Below, piece by piece: positions 41,801 to 54,500 of a stretch of 64,000 bases of DNA. The position numbers and the translations under genes are program-made. Each line of letters opens with the position of its first letter. The stretch's first letter is position 1. The notes under the pieces are model-generated. The model was not told where the DNA came from. It made no database searches and saw nothing but the letters and a program-made list of their open reading frames with translations. This DNA comes from Acanthornis magna (lineage: Eukaryota; Chordata; Aves; Passeriformes; Acanthizidae), in NCBI GenBank assembly GCA_036785705.1, contig JAWUZG010000330.1, positions 1,023,953-1,087,952 on the forward strand. Direction: 5' to 3'.

Positions 41801-44784
41801 GGAAAAAAGATCTCATTGAGCTTATCTCACCTTTAGGCTTTCAGAATTCCACTAGGAAATATTTTACTGTAATTAAATGTGTGACACCTGATGCTCTCTA
41901 ATTATACCTGTTAGCTTATTTCATTATGCTCAGGTTTGCCACCCTGAGATGTATTGCAGATCATTGACTCATTTAAGTTCAGTGGTACCAGCCCTACTGG
42001 ACCTGGTCTGGGAGAGATATTTGCAGAAATTTTGAGCTGTAATCTCGATTGCAAATTTTACCTACTCTGATACTTAAATTGAATAAGTGAGATATGAAGA
42101 TGGTGAAGGGAAAAAAAAAAGGGAGGGCAGAAGTGCCCTCTTGTCCACTACTTTCATAATTTCTTTAGGTAAATGGTCTGAAATATATCAGAGAAGAACT
42201 TCTAGACACAGACAGCACAATGAGAAAAAGTCTTGTTCCCTCAGGAGTGGCATACATTTACAGACCTTGGCAAGCAATTACTCTAAATCATATATATGAC
42301 TGCTCTTATTCGAAGGGCCTTTCAAAATAAAAATCATAAGAAGACATTTGTAGACACCTGCTACATGTGCAGCAGTGGTGGCAAAAGCAGTGTTTGCCAT
42401 GATCTTCTCTGTGTTCACAGCTTTAAGCAAAAAGATGTATAGAAAGTTTGAATTTTCTGCATAATAGGCAGACAATGCAAAACACAAAGCTGGGATATTG
42501 TGGTAGGAATGCTCAGTGTCATCAAAGCTGTTGACTTTTTCCACCTGGCTTGCGGGCTTTTGGAGAGAAATAATGTGCCATATTGTAAAATGTGGACTTA
42601 ATAAGCACGCAAACATTATGTTGTACCTAATGTAATAATAGATGTGATGGCAAGCTACTAAAGAATGTGTCACAATATACTGTTTTTTAGTAACTGTTTT
42701 GCCTTGGCAATGCTATGAGGAAGAATGTAGACATTTAATTTCCAGTCCAAGAATAAATAGAAAATGTTCTTAATTTGCACTTGTGTTTAGTTTAAGTAAC
42801 AATGTCAATATTTTTGTTTAAAGAAAATGTTGGCATTTTTGGTTTTAATTTTTCTTTTCCCCTGTGGATTTCACTAAAGAATTTGGTGTTCTTTATATGA
42901 CTTTGACTTTCTGAAGACTTCTATGAAAGTGTTTCTTTCAGATCTCAACTGTGCAATTGTTGCAGAAATGTTCTGCAAACTATAAGAAAAAAATAGAAAA
43001 GAGAGAATAAAAAATTAAATCCTTCATTAAAGTTCTAATGAAATTACTTAAGGACCTTGTATAACCTTGAAGTAATATGGAATTAAGCCTTAATCCCACA
43101 AAGCCTTAAGAATATGAATAATGTCACAGGTCATCCAAATTATTGTAAGTTTGATTGTTTATCATGGAAATTCCATGGATAATAAACCTGATGTGTTCTG
43201 ATTTTGCTGGTGAAATGCAAAGGAGGAAAAATGGTGTTCGGGATAGGTCACAGGGCTAATAGCCAGAAGGTAATCTTTCTCTCCTTTGATTTGAACTTGA
43301 TTTAGAATCTGGAAAATATATATTGCTTAAACAATAAAAAGCCCCAACATGCCAAGTTGCCATTTCTTTTCTTTTGCCAGTTGTTTTCTTTTGTTCTAAG
43401 CAAGTGCATCATTGTCACCACTTTCTGTAGAAATGTTTCAGAGTATTGTTGTCATGAATCCACCAGAATCCTCATTTTTGCAAATCCTGAGAGGAAGGTT
43501 GGATGCACCAAGGAATGTATGTTCTGAAGCTTCTTATTGCAATCACTGCCTGTGAGCTATCAAAACTCTGAGGCCATAACAATTCACAGTCTCTGCTTCC
43601 TCTTCACTATGCCACGTGAGCTAATTATGCAGTGTCAAACTACAGCATGCCCTGTGAGGTACAGGTCACTCTTTCCTGATGAAGTGGCAATGATATGAAA
43701 TCACTTACAGAGGTAGTACAACACTGCCACTATCTTCCTGATCTGAAGGCGAATTTTTGTTAAACTTCATGTTAGTCACGTGAGGTGCTTGTATTCTGTC
43801 AAAATGCCTTTCAGCAGACAGGTTTTGATATGCAGCCACTGTCTTTCATTCAGGCCTCTGCTACATAAAAATGTGATATCCGTGCAGAATCTGAATGAGA
43901 GCGGCTGGCATAAAAATCTGAACAAATACAATATGCATTGCCCCAAAAAAATCTCTAAGCCTAAATCCTGATCTGATAGACTGCCTAAAAGTAGTCAAGC
44001 AACTCTTCTCATAAAATACGGCAATTCCTAAGCACATTTTTGATATACAATTAAAACACACTTTTTGTAACAGTAATGTAATGCAATAGGTATCATCTGT
44101 AGCAACAGAGCAAAAAAGATGACTGTATTCATAAATTAAATTGACATTTTGAAAGGTTAACATAAAAGCTGCTTTGCTGCCTTGTGATCAATGAAAAAAA
44201 AAGATTTCAAGTAATTAAAATCTCTGATGTGGACATTCCTTATTTGGTGCCTGTCAGAAAGGACAAAACAGAGTAGCCTTAGACATGAGATAAATATATA
44301 TAAAACAAGCTCTGCTCCTAGAAGTGCTTATCTGCAAGAGGAATTATTGGTGCATGAGTCTTTCCTGGTAAATGAATTAAGAGCATAGTATGTATTGCTG
44401 TGAATTTGCAAGTTGGTGGAGAAAAACAGGATACAGGGCACTATTTTCACATGAAGAATAGATGAGAAAGAGCTGTTAGGTAATACTAGATGTTGTGCAT
44501 GTCTGATACCTAAATAAGTCTTTTGTTTAAAAGTATTCTAAATATGCATAGATCATGTTATTTATGCTTACAGAATTAGATGAAGTCCCTGTCTCTTCTT
44601 AAATGTCCTCATTATAAAATAAAAGGGAAAAAAAAGGAGAATCTGAACACAACCCTTCAGCTTTTGGGGAATTTTTTTGTTATAGGTCCTGTTTGTTGCT
44701 GATAAATGGTGATAAATATTTTGTTATTGATACCCAAAACATGACAGGACAATAACCTGGTTATGGATGTTTCTGTAAAAAAAA
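38839..44784. other. AT-rich non-coding sequence
   Basis: No gene or element is supported. Minor items are a 20-A run at 41736-41755 and a near-identical 30-bp segment ending in an A run at 40356-40384 and 42086-42115. It could be intergenic DNA or an intron of a large gene. Confidence 0.5.
41736..41755 (+). repeat. Run of 20 A
   Basis: A pure A homopolymer followed by AGCTTTTACTG-type AT-rich DNA. It could be the tail of a retrocopy, but no source sequence is recognisable upstream. Confidence 0.8.
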
Positions 44785-45571
44785 AATTCTGATGTGATTA
44801 GTAGGAGGCAGTAGCCTCTTTGAAAGGTTAGGGAGTGTCATTGATGTGGCTCTAGAAAAAGGAGCAAGGCGGGTTTTTGGTTCAGGAGTGATGGTTGGGT
44901 ACAGGCTCCTCAGGACTGAGAACAGGAAGGTGAAGAGAATGATTTGCCCTTGGTGTGAGAGAGCAGCAGGAGTGCACAGAGCTCTGTCCAGGGCTGGGTA
45001 CGGAGCCTGATGGGAGCTGTGGATGTAGTTCAGCAGGGGGACCAGCCTGGCTGCTGTTGCAGGGGGGATCTGCTGCAGATCTCCTGAGCAGGAAGAAGCA
45101 GTAGCTGAGGCCTTCTTCAGGTGACTGGGGGGAGCATCACATTTACAGGCCCTGGCCATTATGGGAGACTTTAACCACCCTGAAATCTTTTGGAGGGACA
45201 AAACTGAAGGGTTCAAACAGTCTTGGAGATTTTCCAAGTGTGTGTATGATGGGTGATTGAGGAGCCAAGAAAGCCAGGGTGGTCTGCTGGACTGCTTATA
45301 ATGAAGGAAGAACTAGTCATAAATATTTAAGTCAGGGACAGCCTTGACTGCAGTGACCATAAGATTGTGGGTTAATGATCCTAAAAGGGGGAGGAAGGCA
45401 AAAAACCAAACCACAGCTCTGTGTTTCAGGAGGGCAGACTTTAGCCTCTTCAGGGCTAAGTCTGGAAGAATCCTGTGGGATACATCCCTGGAGGGGATGA
45501 GTCCAGGAGAACTACAGGCCAGTCCTGTACCTCCAGTTCTTGAGAAGCTGATGAAGAAAATTTCTTCTTAA
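44785..45571 (+). mobile_element. CR1-like LINE fragment (endonuclease to start of reverse transcriptase)
   Basis: Pieces of a CR1 ORF2 are visible in order: EQEEAVAEAFFR (about 45087), then LAIMGDFNHPEIFWRDKTEG (about 45152-45211) from the endonuclease domain, a CSDH-like SDHKIVG region (about 45350), FRRADFSLFR (about 45427), and a start of reverse transcriptase (NYRPV, then PPVLEKLMKKI, about 45512-45565). Stops and frame changes separate them, and the endonuclease-RT linker is short, so this is an old internally deleted copy. The part before about 45080 is not clearly CR1. CR1 is the main LINE of birds. Confidence 0.75.
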
Positions 45572-48500
45572 AGCATTTACAGGGGGATAATACTAAGTAA
45601 AAGCAATGGGTGTAGAGCTGTGAGGCATCTCTAAACAACATGATTAGTATGATTTATTTTTCCCTCCCCTCCATCAGACCCTTACAGGCAGTGTCCTTAG
45701 TGATTTTAATTTGGACGGTCTAGGATCTTTTCTAGAATGATCCAGAGAAGATGGTAGCACTGCTTGATTAAAACCTGAAATGACCCTGTTAACCTTTGTC
45801 ATCCCTGGCACGTGGCAGCTGCTCATTCACAGGTCAAGGGGAAAATTCTTGGTGTCCTCAATAGTAAACCTGTATGATATCCTTCTTTTTCCGTTTTCCT
45901 CAGTCTTTCTCTTTGATGTATATGTGTACATCTTCCAAAACCTTTTGAGCTATTGTTTTTCTTGTCTGCTCTGTACTTCTGGTAAGCAATATATTTTTTT
46001 TCCTTATATAAGGACAGGAACATTTTTGTATTCAGGGGATGTGGTGGGGAGAATTGAGGTTTTTAACACGATTTATATTAACCTAAGATAAACGTGACTA
46101 TGGAGATGTGGCTCTGACAGTTGTGACAAGTCCCTCTTAATTTCTCATGCTTTCCTGGTAGAAGAATTAGCAATGACACTAGGTGTGACTACACTGTGAT
46201 TTATGGTATTCACTGTTATTTGTGTAAAGAGGGTCAAAACTGAAACTTTGACCCTTTTGGCTATGATCTTATTGTTGTCACAGGTGCTTCAGAGTGGGGG
46301 TAAAAGAATGCAGAGGGACAAAAAATAATGCAGGTGATATGTTCTTGACTTTCAGCAGCTGCATTTTAAAAGCTGTAATTCCATTTTGCTGATATGTCTG
46401 TGGGACCTCTCCATTATGTGTGCAAGCACAATCTGATTAGTATTTTTTATAAGCTAGTCTTGTCTGCTTTTATTGCAGACATCACCTTCAGACGTGGGGC
46501 CACCACAGCCATTAAATCAAGAATATTTAGCTATTATTTGTAATAAATGTCAGCAGGGCTGAATTGAAGCTAGCAGGAAATGTTCAGGGCAGAAAACATA
46601 CTGACATTCATTCATGCAAATTTGTACCACTAGCAGAATTAATCATGAAGAGGGAGGGTAGAACATACCTTGCATTTGTGTTACTGTTTTGGCCAATTGT
46701 GATTCATCATGAAAATGAGGGCTGTAATGGGTAAGCAGCAATCTAGTGACAAAATGCCATGTTCAAAATATAACTACGTTGAGTATGACTTTCAAGACAA
46801 GACTTTTAAAGACTCTTTCTAAGTTAAAATGGGTCAATGTAAAAGAACTGCATCTCCTCAAATTTTATTAAGTAATTTGAATCAGGTTTAAAAAAGCTTT
46901 CAGGCAACTTTTTGTATTTTTATCTTTTCTCTCTCTTTTCACAATGTGGAAAGATCTGTTCTTAATAATATTTTGCTAGGAAGTCCTTGAAAGTAAAATA
47001 CATGAAGCCTTTTTAACTTCAATATTGTGTGCTCTAGGAAACTTACTAATTGTATCCTATTCAGAATATAGGGTGGGAATTCTTGTATTTTAGCAGGAGC
47101 ATGTTTCTTTGATAGGTGTCTTACTGCAGCATGGAAATGTTTTGCTAGATTGTGGGTGGAGATCACCACAAGGTTTACATTGATAAAAAGCCAGGAGGCT
47201 GTCTTGTGTCAGGAAGGTTTGAGATCCAGAAGCTGCTGGGAGGCCAGACTACTTTTCACTCATTTTGAACGTTTTCTGTAGCCTGCAGAGCTGACATGAG
47301 CAGAAATTGCTTCAGGAGCCCATCTGTTTAGTACTGTTGGACTGATGCAGACGAGGAATTGAATTCTGGTGGCTAGGGAATGCAGCTCTTTAAAGTCTTG
47401 CTCATGAAAAATATAAAGAAAGTGCTTCCTTCTCCAGTTCTATGTGTTGCAAATTCAAATAGAGAAAACAAACTTAATTGCAAATATATTAAATACTTAA
47501 AACTGTAAAAGTGCATAAGAATATGTATTTTTAGTAATTGTATTCTTGTTCACTCATATAAAAGTAAATAAAAACTAATGCTAGATCTAGATGTCACTAA
47601 ATCAGGATCTGATCGACAGCCTATTAGTATTTGACAGAAGTAAAAAAAAAATATTTAAGCCTATTTAAATATATCCCAGTGCAATATTTGTTGGAAATTA
47701 CACACATGAATAATCTGTAAGAAACCTGTCATTACTGTTTTTTTGTATAAGATGTAGTCCTTTGCATCAAGCCCTGAGGAAGATTATAATGTGAATCTGT
47801 AAGTGATAAAACTCAGAAAAAAAATGAATATTCTGTTATTCCTGAAATGAGAAGAACCAGAGGATGAAAGCATATACTTTATCTCCTTCTATTATCTTGA
47901 TATAAAAAGAAAAGTCTTAAATTTGTTCTTGAAGAGATGAAAAAAGAATTCAGCTGACTAGAGCTGACATAAAAACGTTAGGGGAATTTAGAGACAATAA
48001 CTAGTCTCACAGTTATTCAGTTGTAGGATTTAAACAGCGAGTCAGAGACAGCATGAAGCTGAAGTATGATTCATAAAATTAAAATAAAAAGCTTTCATAT
48101 GGTGTTCTCTAAGCCAAATGTAACTTTTCAGGGTACTGAATTTCCTGAATTGCCAAGAAATTAAATGCAAAACAAATATTCCAAATAATTTTCCATTCTC
48201 ACTGTTTATAATTATTACATAGGGTGTTGTCTTGCAGACTGGGGGAATATGTAAACATAAACACCTAAGTGCTGGAAGGAGGCAGCATTATTTGTTTCCT
48301 CAGGGTTCTGGTTTTAGTTACTGAAATTGGGCAAAGGACCTGATTTGATCAAAGGGAAATGAATGCCTACTTTAAAATGAAATACAGCTTCACTTCACAT
48401 GATTCATTAAGTCACACAGCTTGGCTCATACTGCTCTGTTATCATTATCATGTTATGCTCACTGGAAAAAAAATAATTAGATGTCACTGTTCTTTTTTCG

Positions 48501-51500
48501 GGCAAAATGTTTTTATCTTGTCTTCTGTGCTGTAAGTCTTAATCAGTTTAAGTGTATTTGAATCCTGACTACATTATGCATTAGTGTAAGGCATTTCTGG
48601 TGGTCTTAAATGTTCTATTTAGAGGATGAAGGTATCCCTCATCATAAAATGTCTTGTGAATTTTTTCATCCCAATAACATTGAGTCATAAATGGCAAGGA
48701 GGCAGAAATTACTTAATAAAGAAATTAGTCAGCACTTAGCTAAGCAGAGGTGCTACCATCTACAAAATCAGTTTTCCAGTTCAGTTAGACAGTGGCAGTA
48801 ACTAAGAGTCAATTCCTGAATAAACTAAATCCAAATTTTTATATGTCCTAGGTGTATGCATAAGAATGTGGATATATTTAATTTTTTAAAACTTTCCTTT
48901 TGCCTCCTGTTTCAGTAACAGTCAAAAGCTACCAGTGCTATCAAAGAGGTGAATCATAAACAGTTCATTCCAAATACTCCCAAAAATTGTGAGTGGAGTT
49001 GGTTGCCTGAAACAGTGCAATAGATTTAGAAATCACAAACCTAAAAAATAGTGTTTTCTTGCTGGTTATGTTTTTATTATTGTTATTTGTTAGCTTTTTT
49101 TGGAAATCCTGAGAAGCAGAAGAAAATCCAATTTAAAAATAAATAAATATAAAGCTGAGGTTGTTGTTGTACAGTTCTAATAGATGAACTTATAGAAAAA
49201 CTTAGTATGGCATCTCCAAGAATTCTGTCAGTGCCTAATTTCACTTAGTGCAGTTGGCTCATATCCACTGCATAACATGTGGGTCCCATCTCCCCTGCAA
49301 TTAGAGAAAACAGTACAAACCCCAGATTTATCTTCATGTTTCTGTCTTGTTTCCCTGAAAATGTAGCTTTGTGTCTAATACCATAAAAGGGAAATAAACA
49401 CATACCACTTTTGGCCTAACTCCTTGTTCAATGCTAAGAGAAATGCATTTCTTGTCCTATGGCATTGTGAGTGCTACTTGTGAAGGAGTCTCTGGTGGGA
49501 GGGCAGGTGACAGTTCATTGTCCCTCAGCACATTCTTGCTCTGGAGCACTAAAGACAAGGGAAGGCCAATTACTTTTGTATATCCAGGACTGGATGCAGT
49601 AAGATCAAATAAAAATGTGGTACAGTATAAAGGGACTGAGCAGCAGAGCCCTAATTAGGAGACAGAACATGCTTAATCATTTTGGTGCTAATTTCATTGC
49701 TTCAAGGTTGCATATTGCCATGGTAAGGGAATGCTTAATCTTCCCATCTTGCTTAATATTACTAAACAGAATGAATATTTTGATTCAGGACTTCTTTGTG
49801 ATTGTTTTTAGAAACTAAAATTTCCAGTAAAGTACTAGAATACCTGCAATTAAATAGTAAAAGGAACAGTCTCTTCTGAGATGGCTTGTGGTCTGATATT
49901 GTTGGTGAATTCTTCCACTGAGCACATTATGCAACTGTGGCTCACAAAAAATTTAAACAGTAATAAACAGCTAATAGGGAAAATATATGGCTTCTAGTTT
50001 AACGATAGTGGTGCTGCCAGTCTTCAAAAGCCATAGAATATACATTGTTACTCAAAATTATTTTCTGTATATTTTACCTTGTGCATTTGTTTAAAGATAT
50101 AATAATCTACCTTCAGTATTATATTATGTGTACAATTTACACATGTATGATTATGTTGCTTCTCTATGATGTCCTTGATTACATATAGAAGTTATTATTT
50201 TTGGATGTGGCTAATTAACAATTAATAAACTGAAATGTAAAAGTAATTATTAAAGTAATGCTCGTTTGGTGTACCAGAAAGTGAAGCAAATAACAAAATT
50301 TGTGTGTAAACACGCAAGTTTTTATGTAAACTTACAAATTATTGAGTGTTTGTTGGGAATTATAAGACTAAAAATGGAGATGTGATTTACACTCGTATAA
50401 CCTTATAGTTTTAGGGTATATATCTCTCTAACCCTTTTAGAGTGAAATCCTAAAAACAGGTGAGGCCATTTTAAATATTTTGGGTTATTACTTTGAAATT
50501 ACGTATGTTAGTATTGTATGAGAGGCCCTCAATGAATGGAAAGGTGGAAAAGTTTGTTGATTTGTGATGCAGAGGGTGATATACTTCTCAGTTAATACTG
50601 ACTCAAGTACTCTAGTTTAGAATTGCAAGGCACTTTCTGTCTTTTAGCTGAGTAGTAAAACTGTGTTGATGATAATTTTTGGCCATTTCATGGTACATTT
50701 TGCAAGAATAGGTTTTTGCATTCTATTGTCCTTGCCTAAATTCCAATTGCAATAATTACATTACGCCTTTCTAAAGTCACTTTCGAAGTATCAACTATAA
50801 CCTTCCTTTCTTTTCCTGAAGTAGAATCAAAATTATAATTGCTTGGGTTTTTTTAGTGTTCCACAGTATCTGCTTGGGGGACTGAGAGTATGTACTTTAA
50901 AAATCTTTTGTCATGTCAGCACATTGAATCAAAGTGAGATCAACAGTAAGGCTGAGCATATCTGCTGCAATTGTGAACGTGCATATCTTACAGAACACAG
51001 GCATCTGTTGCAGCTGGAAGAAGTCTGTCTGTGAGTGGAAATGCACAGGAGCAGCTAGGTTTTGCTGTAAATTGCATGGAGGATGCTGGAAATAATCCAC
51101 AGAGCAGCGATGTGACACAGAGAACACATCCTTCTGATGCGTGACGAGTTCAGCCCAGGTCAGCCTTTGGGGGCATACTCTGGGTAAGAAATGCGATACT
51201 GAGATTTGGCCTTCAGTCTGACACTGAGACTGTTCCTGTACAGCAATCGTTTACAAATCTAGGGAAATAAGTGCCTGAAGAACAGGCGAATCCCTTCCAT
51301 TTACATATGACTAGTAATGTTCTTTCCTGAGGATTTTAAGAAAACTTCACTCCATATCGCCCTGTGAAATTTAACTTTTCTATGTATGAGAGGTCTGTTA
51401 TAGTCCTATGCTGGGTTACTACAGCATATTTATTTTACCTGTGAAACTTGTGTATTCATCATACACATTTCCAAAACTGTCCTTAGGTTTTTTTAGTTCC

Positions 51501-54500
51501 CGTGCAGAATAAAGTGTACTCTAAAATGGGTATGTGGGCATGATAAGATTCCAAGCAAGGTGATCCACTGATGTACGCTAACACAGAAAAACCATCGAGT
51601 GAGCACGCCCAAGCTGTAGTTAATTCTACTGTTTGCTTCAGCATAAAATGATGGATATATCCATAATTTAAAGTGCAATGTGATACAGAGACATCCAAGG
51701 TACAAAATCAGTTTGCTGCATCACACAGGATAACATTAGGCAGAGACATAATTTTGAATCTCAGAGGTGTTTTCTTTGTAGGATTTTGAGCTTTCCTGTA
51801 TAGGAATAAATGAGTTAATATATAAACAGTCTAGCATCAAAAATGTTAATTTCTTTAACTGTGCTTATCAGGGCATGCATAGCGTACATTTTTGTGGGGT
51901 GTTTTTTGTCATTCTGATGTTTTCTAAGTGCTACTAAATTCTTGAAATGTGCAAGTGTCTCTGATCATACTCTGGATATTATTATTCTTTCTCATGCACA
52001 ACTGATGAATAACCACCATAGAGGAGAAAAGCAGTTGAAGAGGGTTTTTTTTTGAACCTTAATATTTTTCCATACTGTATTATCAATCATTTTAAGGTGA
52101 GTAAAGTCTTAAGAGGTTTTTGGAAATTTTAACAGTCATTTTAGTACTTCAGCAAGTTTTGGCACTAGTGGTTTTATGTGCTTGAATGCTCAGCTACCTG
52201 AGGACTAAAACATCATATTTCTATGATCATAATAATTTAAGAAGTTCAGTAGATTCTGGGACTGCCTGTAATTGCAGCGGGTGAAACCTGGTTGGTTATC
52301 ATGTTTTGAATATTTCTGTGGCTTTTAAATTCTGCAGTGAACTTGCTATCCCATAATCTCCCGGTGAACATTCTATCTGGCAACTTGAAATGCCTTGCAG
52401 TCTTGTATCTCTGTCTCTGCTGGTGACAGTACCGCCCTGAAACAGGATTTCTAGTAACCCCTTTAAGAAACACTCTTTTTTGTCCAGCAGTTGAAATTCC
52501 TTTACATCTTAAGATATAAGTTAGGGGTGAATTAAGGGTGATGAAGATTTAAAAATAGGAAGCAAAGTGAGTTGTACATCACAGTCTTACCCTTATGACC
52601 TCACTTTACAATTGAGGTATTGTAAAATAGCTGTAAACAGTCAAACTCGTCTGCAAGAAATTATTAAATATAATAAGCCACACTGGAGACTCAGTACCTT
52701 AGGAGCTGTTCTCAGTCCCCAGGAAGCTGGAAAATTCTGGATGGGAAATGAAACCACAGCAGTTAGATTTCAAACCAAGACTGTCTAAAATTTTATGATT
52801 TTTAGGCTGCCAGCAATCTCCGAAGAGGATTTAAACAGAGACCAAAAGGATCAATACACCCCCAATGGCAACTTGTAAAATGTGCAAGTACTCTTTTTTT
52901 GGTTTGGTTTCGTTTGGTTTGGTTTTTTTTAAACACATATAGCTAAATAGAAATTAAGATTTTGCTTCATATTTCCTGACTTTGATGAGATTTTCTGCAC
53001 TTTTTACTCTCTGATCGTCATAAAAGTATGAGGTATAGTTGAAAAATCCCAGCTGCAAAGATTTTCATAAAGATATATTACAAAAGGCAGCCCATGGTAC
53101 CTGGTTCCAGTGCCTGATCTTACGGGTGATTACCCTCATGAGTTTGCTTATGCTGGGCAGTAGTTCTACTGAATATTTATTTTCCTTCTGTCTTTTGCCT
53201 ATCCAGTTTTTTCCCCCTCTCAGCTTTAGCATGTGATAGTTCTGTAAGCATGAGCACAGATCTGTTATTGTTGGGCCCCACCTGCTCAGTTACAGAATTC
53301 CTGGACCTGAGTGTTCCTGTTGTTGCTCTGTTGCTAAAAGTCAGAAGTGTCACTGGGAGAAATACAGACTTTGATCTGGAGGCTGGCATTTGTTTTTTTG
53401 AATTGACAGTAGATGCCCATAATGGTAAAGAAAAGAATGCGAATTAGGAGCTCTTTGACACCTAACTGCTTCAGAACTTTGAAGATGAATGTAGGGACCT
53501 TAAATTTGACTTCTGAGTGACTGAGAAGCCAGCAGAGAGTAGAAATAAGTGTCTGTGTACTCTGAACTTTTAGTTTTGACTTCATCAAAAGAGAAAAGGT
53601 GGAACTGCGGTGTCTGTCCTTTGTGTTTAATGAAAAGAAAAGAAGTTATACAATCTATGAGAAATTTATGTCGTGATAAGTATAAAGAAGAAGGGAAGAA
53701 ATCCAAGAAAAATATTTTTATGGACTTGATCTTAACATTCACTATAAGTGCTTACAGAAAACAGTATTGAAAGAACATTTTTTGACCTGTTGGAGTCCTC
53801 CAAGTTTCAATTCTTAGCTCCTTCTCTTTGTCATTGTGTATTTATGATATTGATCCTCTTCTGAAATGCAAAGTGTCATCTCTGTGGGGGTGGACCAATT
53901 GTTTATAGGTCCAATAAATATTTGCATAGCCTTTTGTATCAAACTCCTGTGTGAGTTGGATAATTTACAAGATTGTGATAAGCTGGGTAATGTTTTAAAT
54001 TCAAACACAGAGAGCTTGGATGTTTGGTGTACGACTCTTCATGGTTCCTTTCTGATGAATCCTTTTGTTTTTGTTGTATATTTCAAACAACTCAGGATAC
54101 AGTTTTGTTAGCTATTAAAAACTGTCATTATACAGCAGACAGAGATAGCAGAATACATATATAGCTAGAATAATTTTCTACAGATAGAACTCGTAGTAAT
54201 TTTGCAATCAAGGCAAAAGTTGCACAGTGTTTTACTGCATTTTATTGACTACTTTAGGCTGAAATGTTTTAATGATAACATACTAGTCAGCTTCCATTCT
54301 TGCAATTTCATGATTCAGATAGAGACATATACAGTAGAATATAGGATGGCCTTAATTTTTACTAAATAGAGTTTCAAAGGGAAAAAAGATGACCCTTTGA
54401 GGCCAGCTCTCATAGAATTACAAAACAGAGGAACAGTTTTTTCTGTTTTCTTCTTTCTTTTCTTTTTTCAATGTCCATACTCAGGTACTAGATGTGCCCT

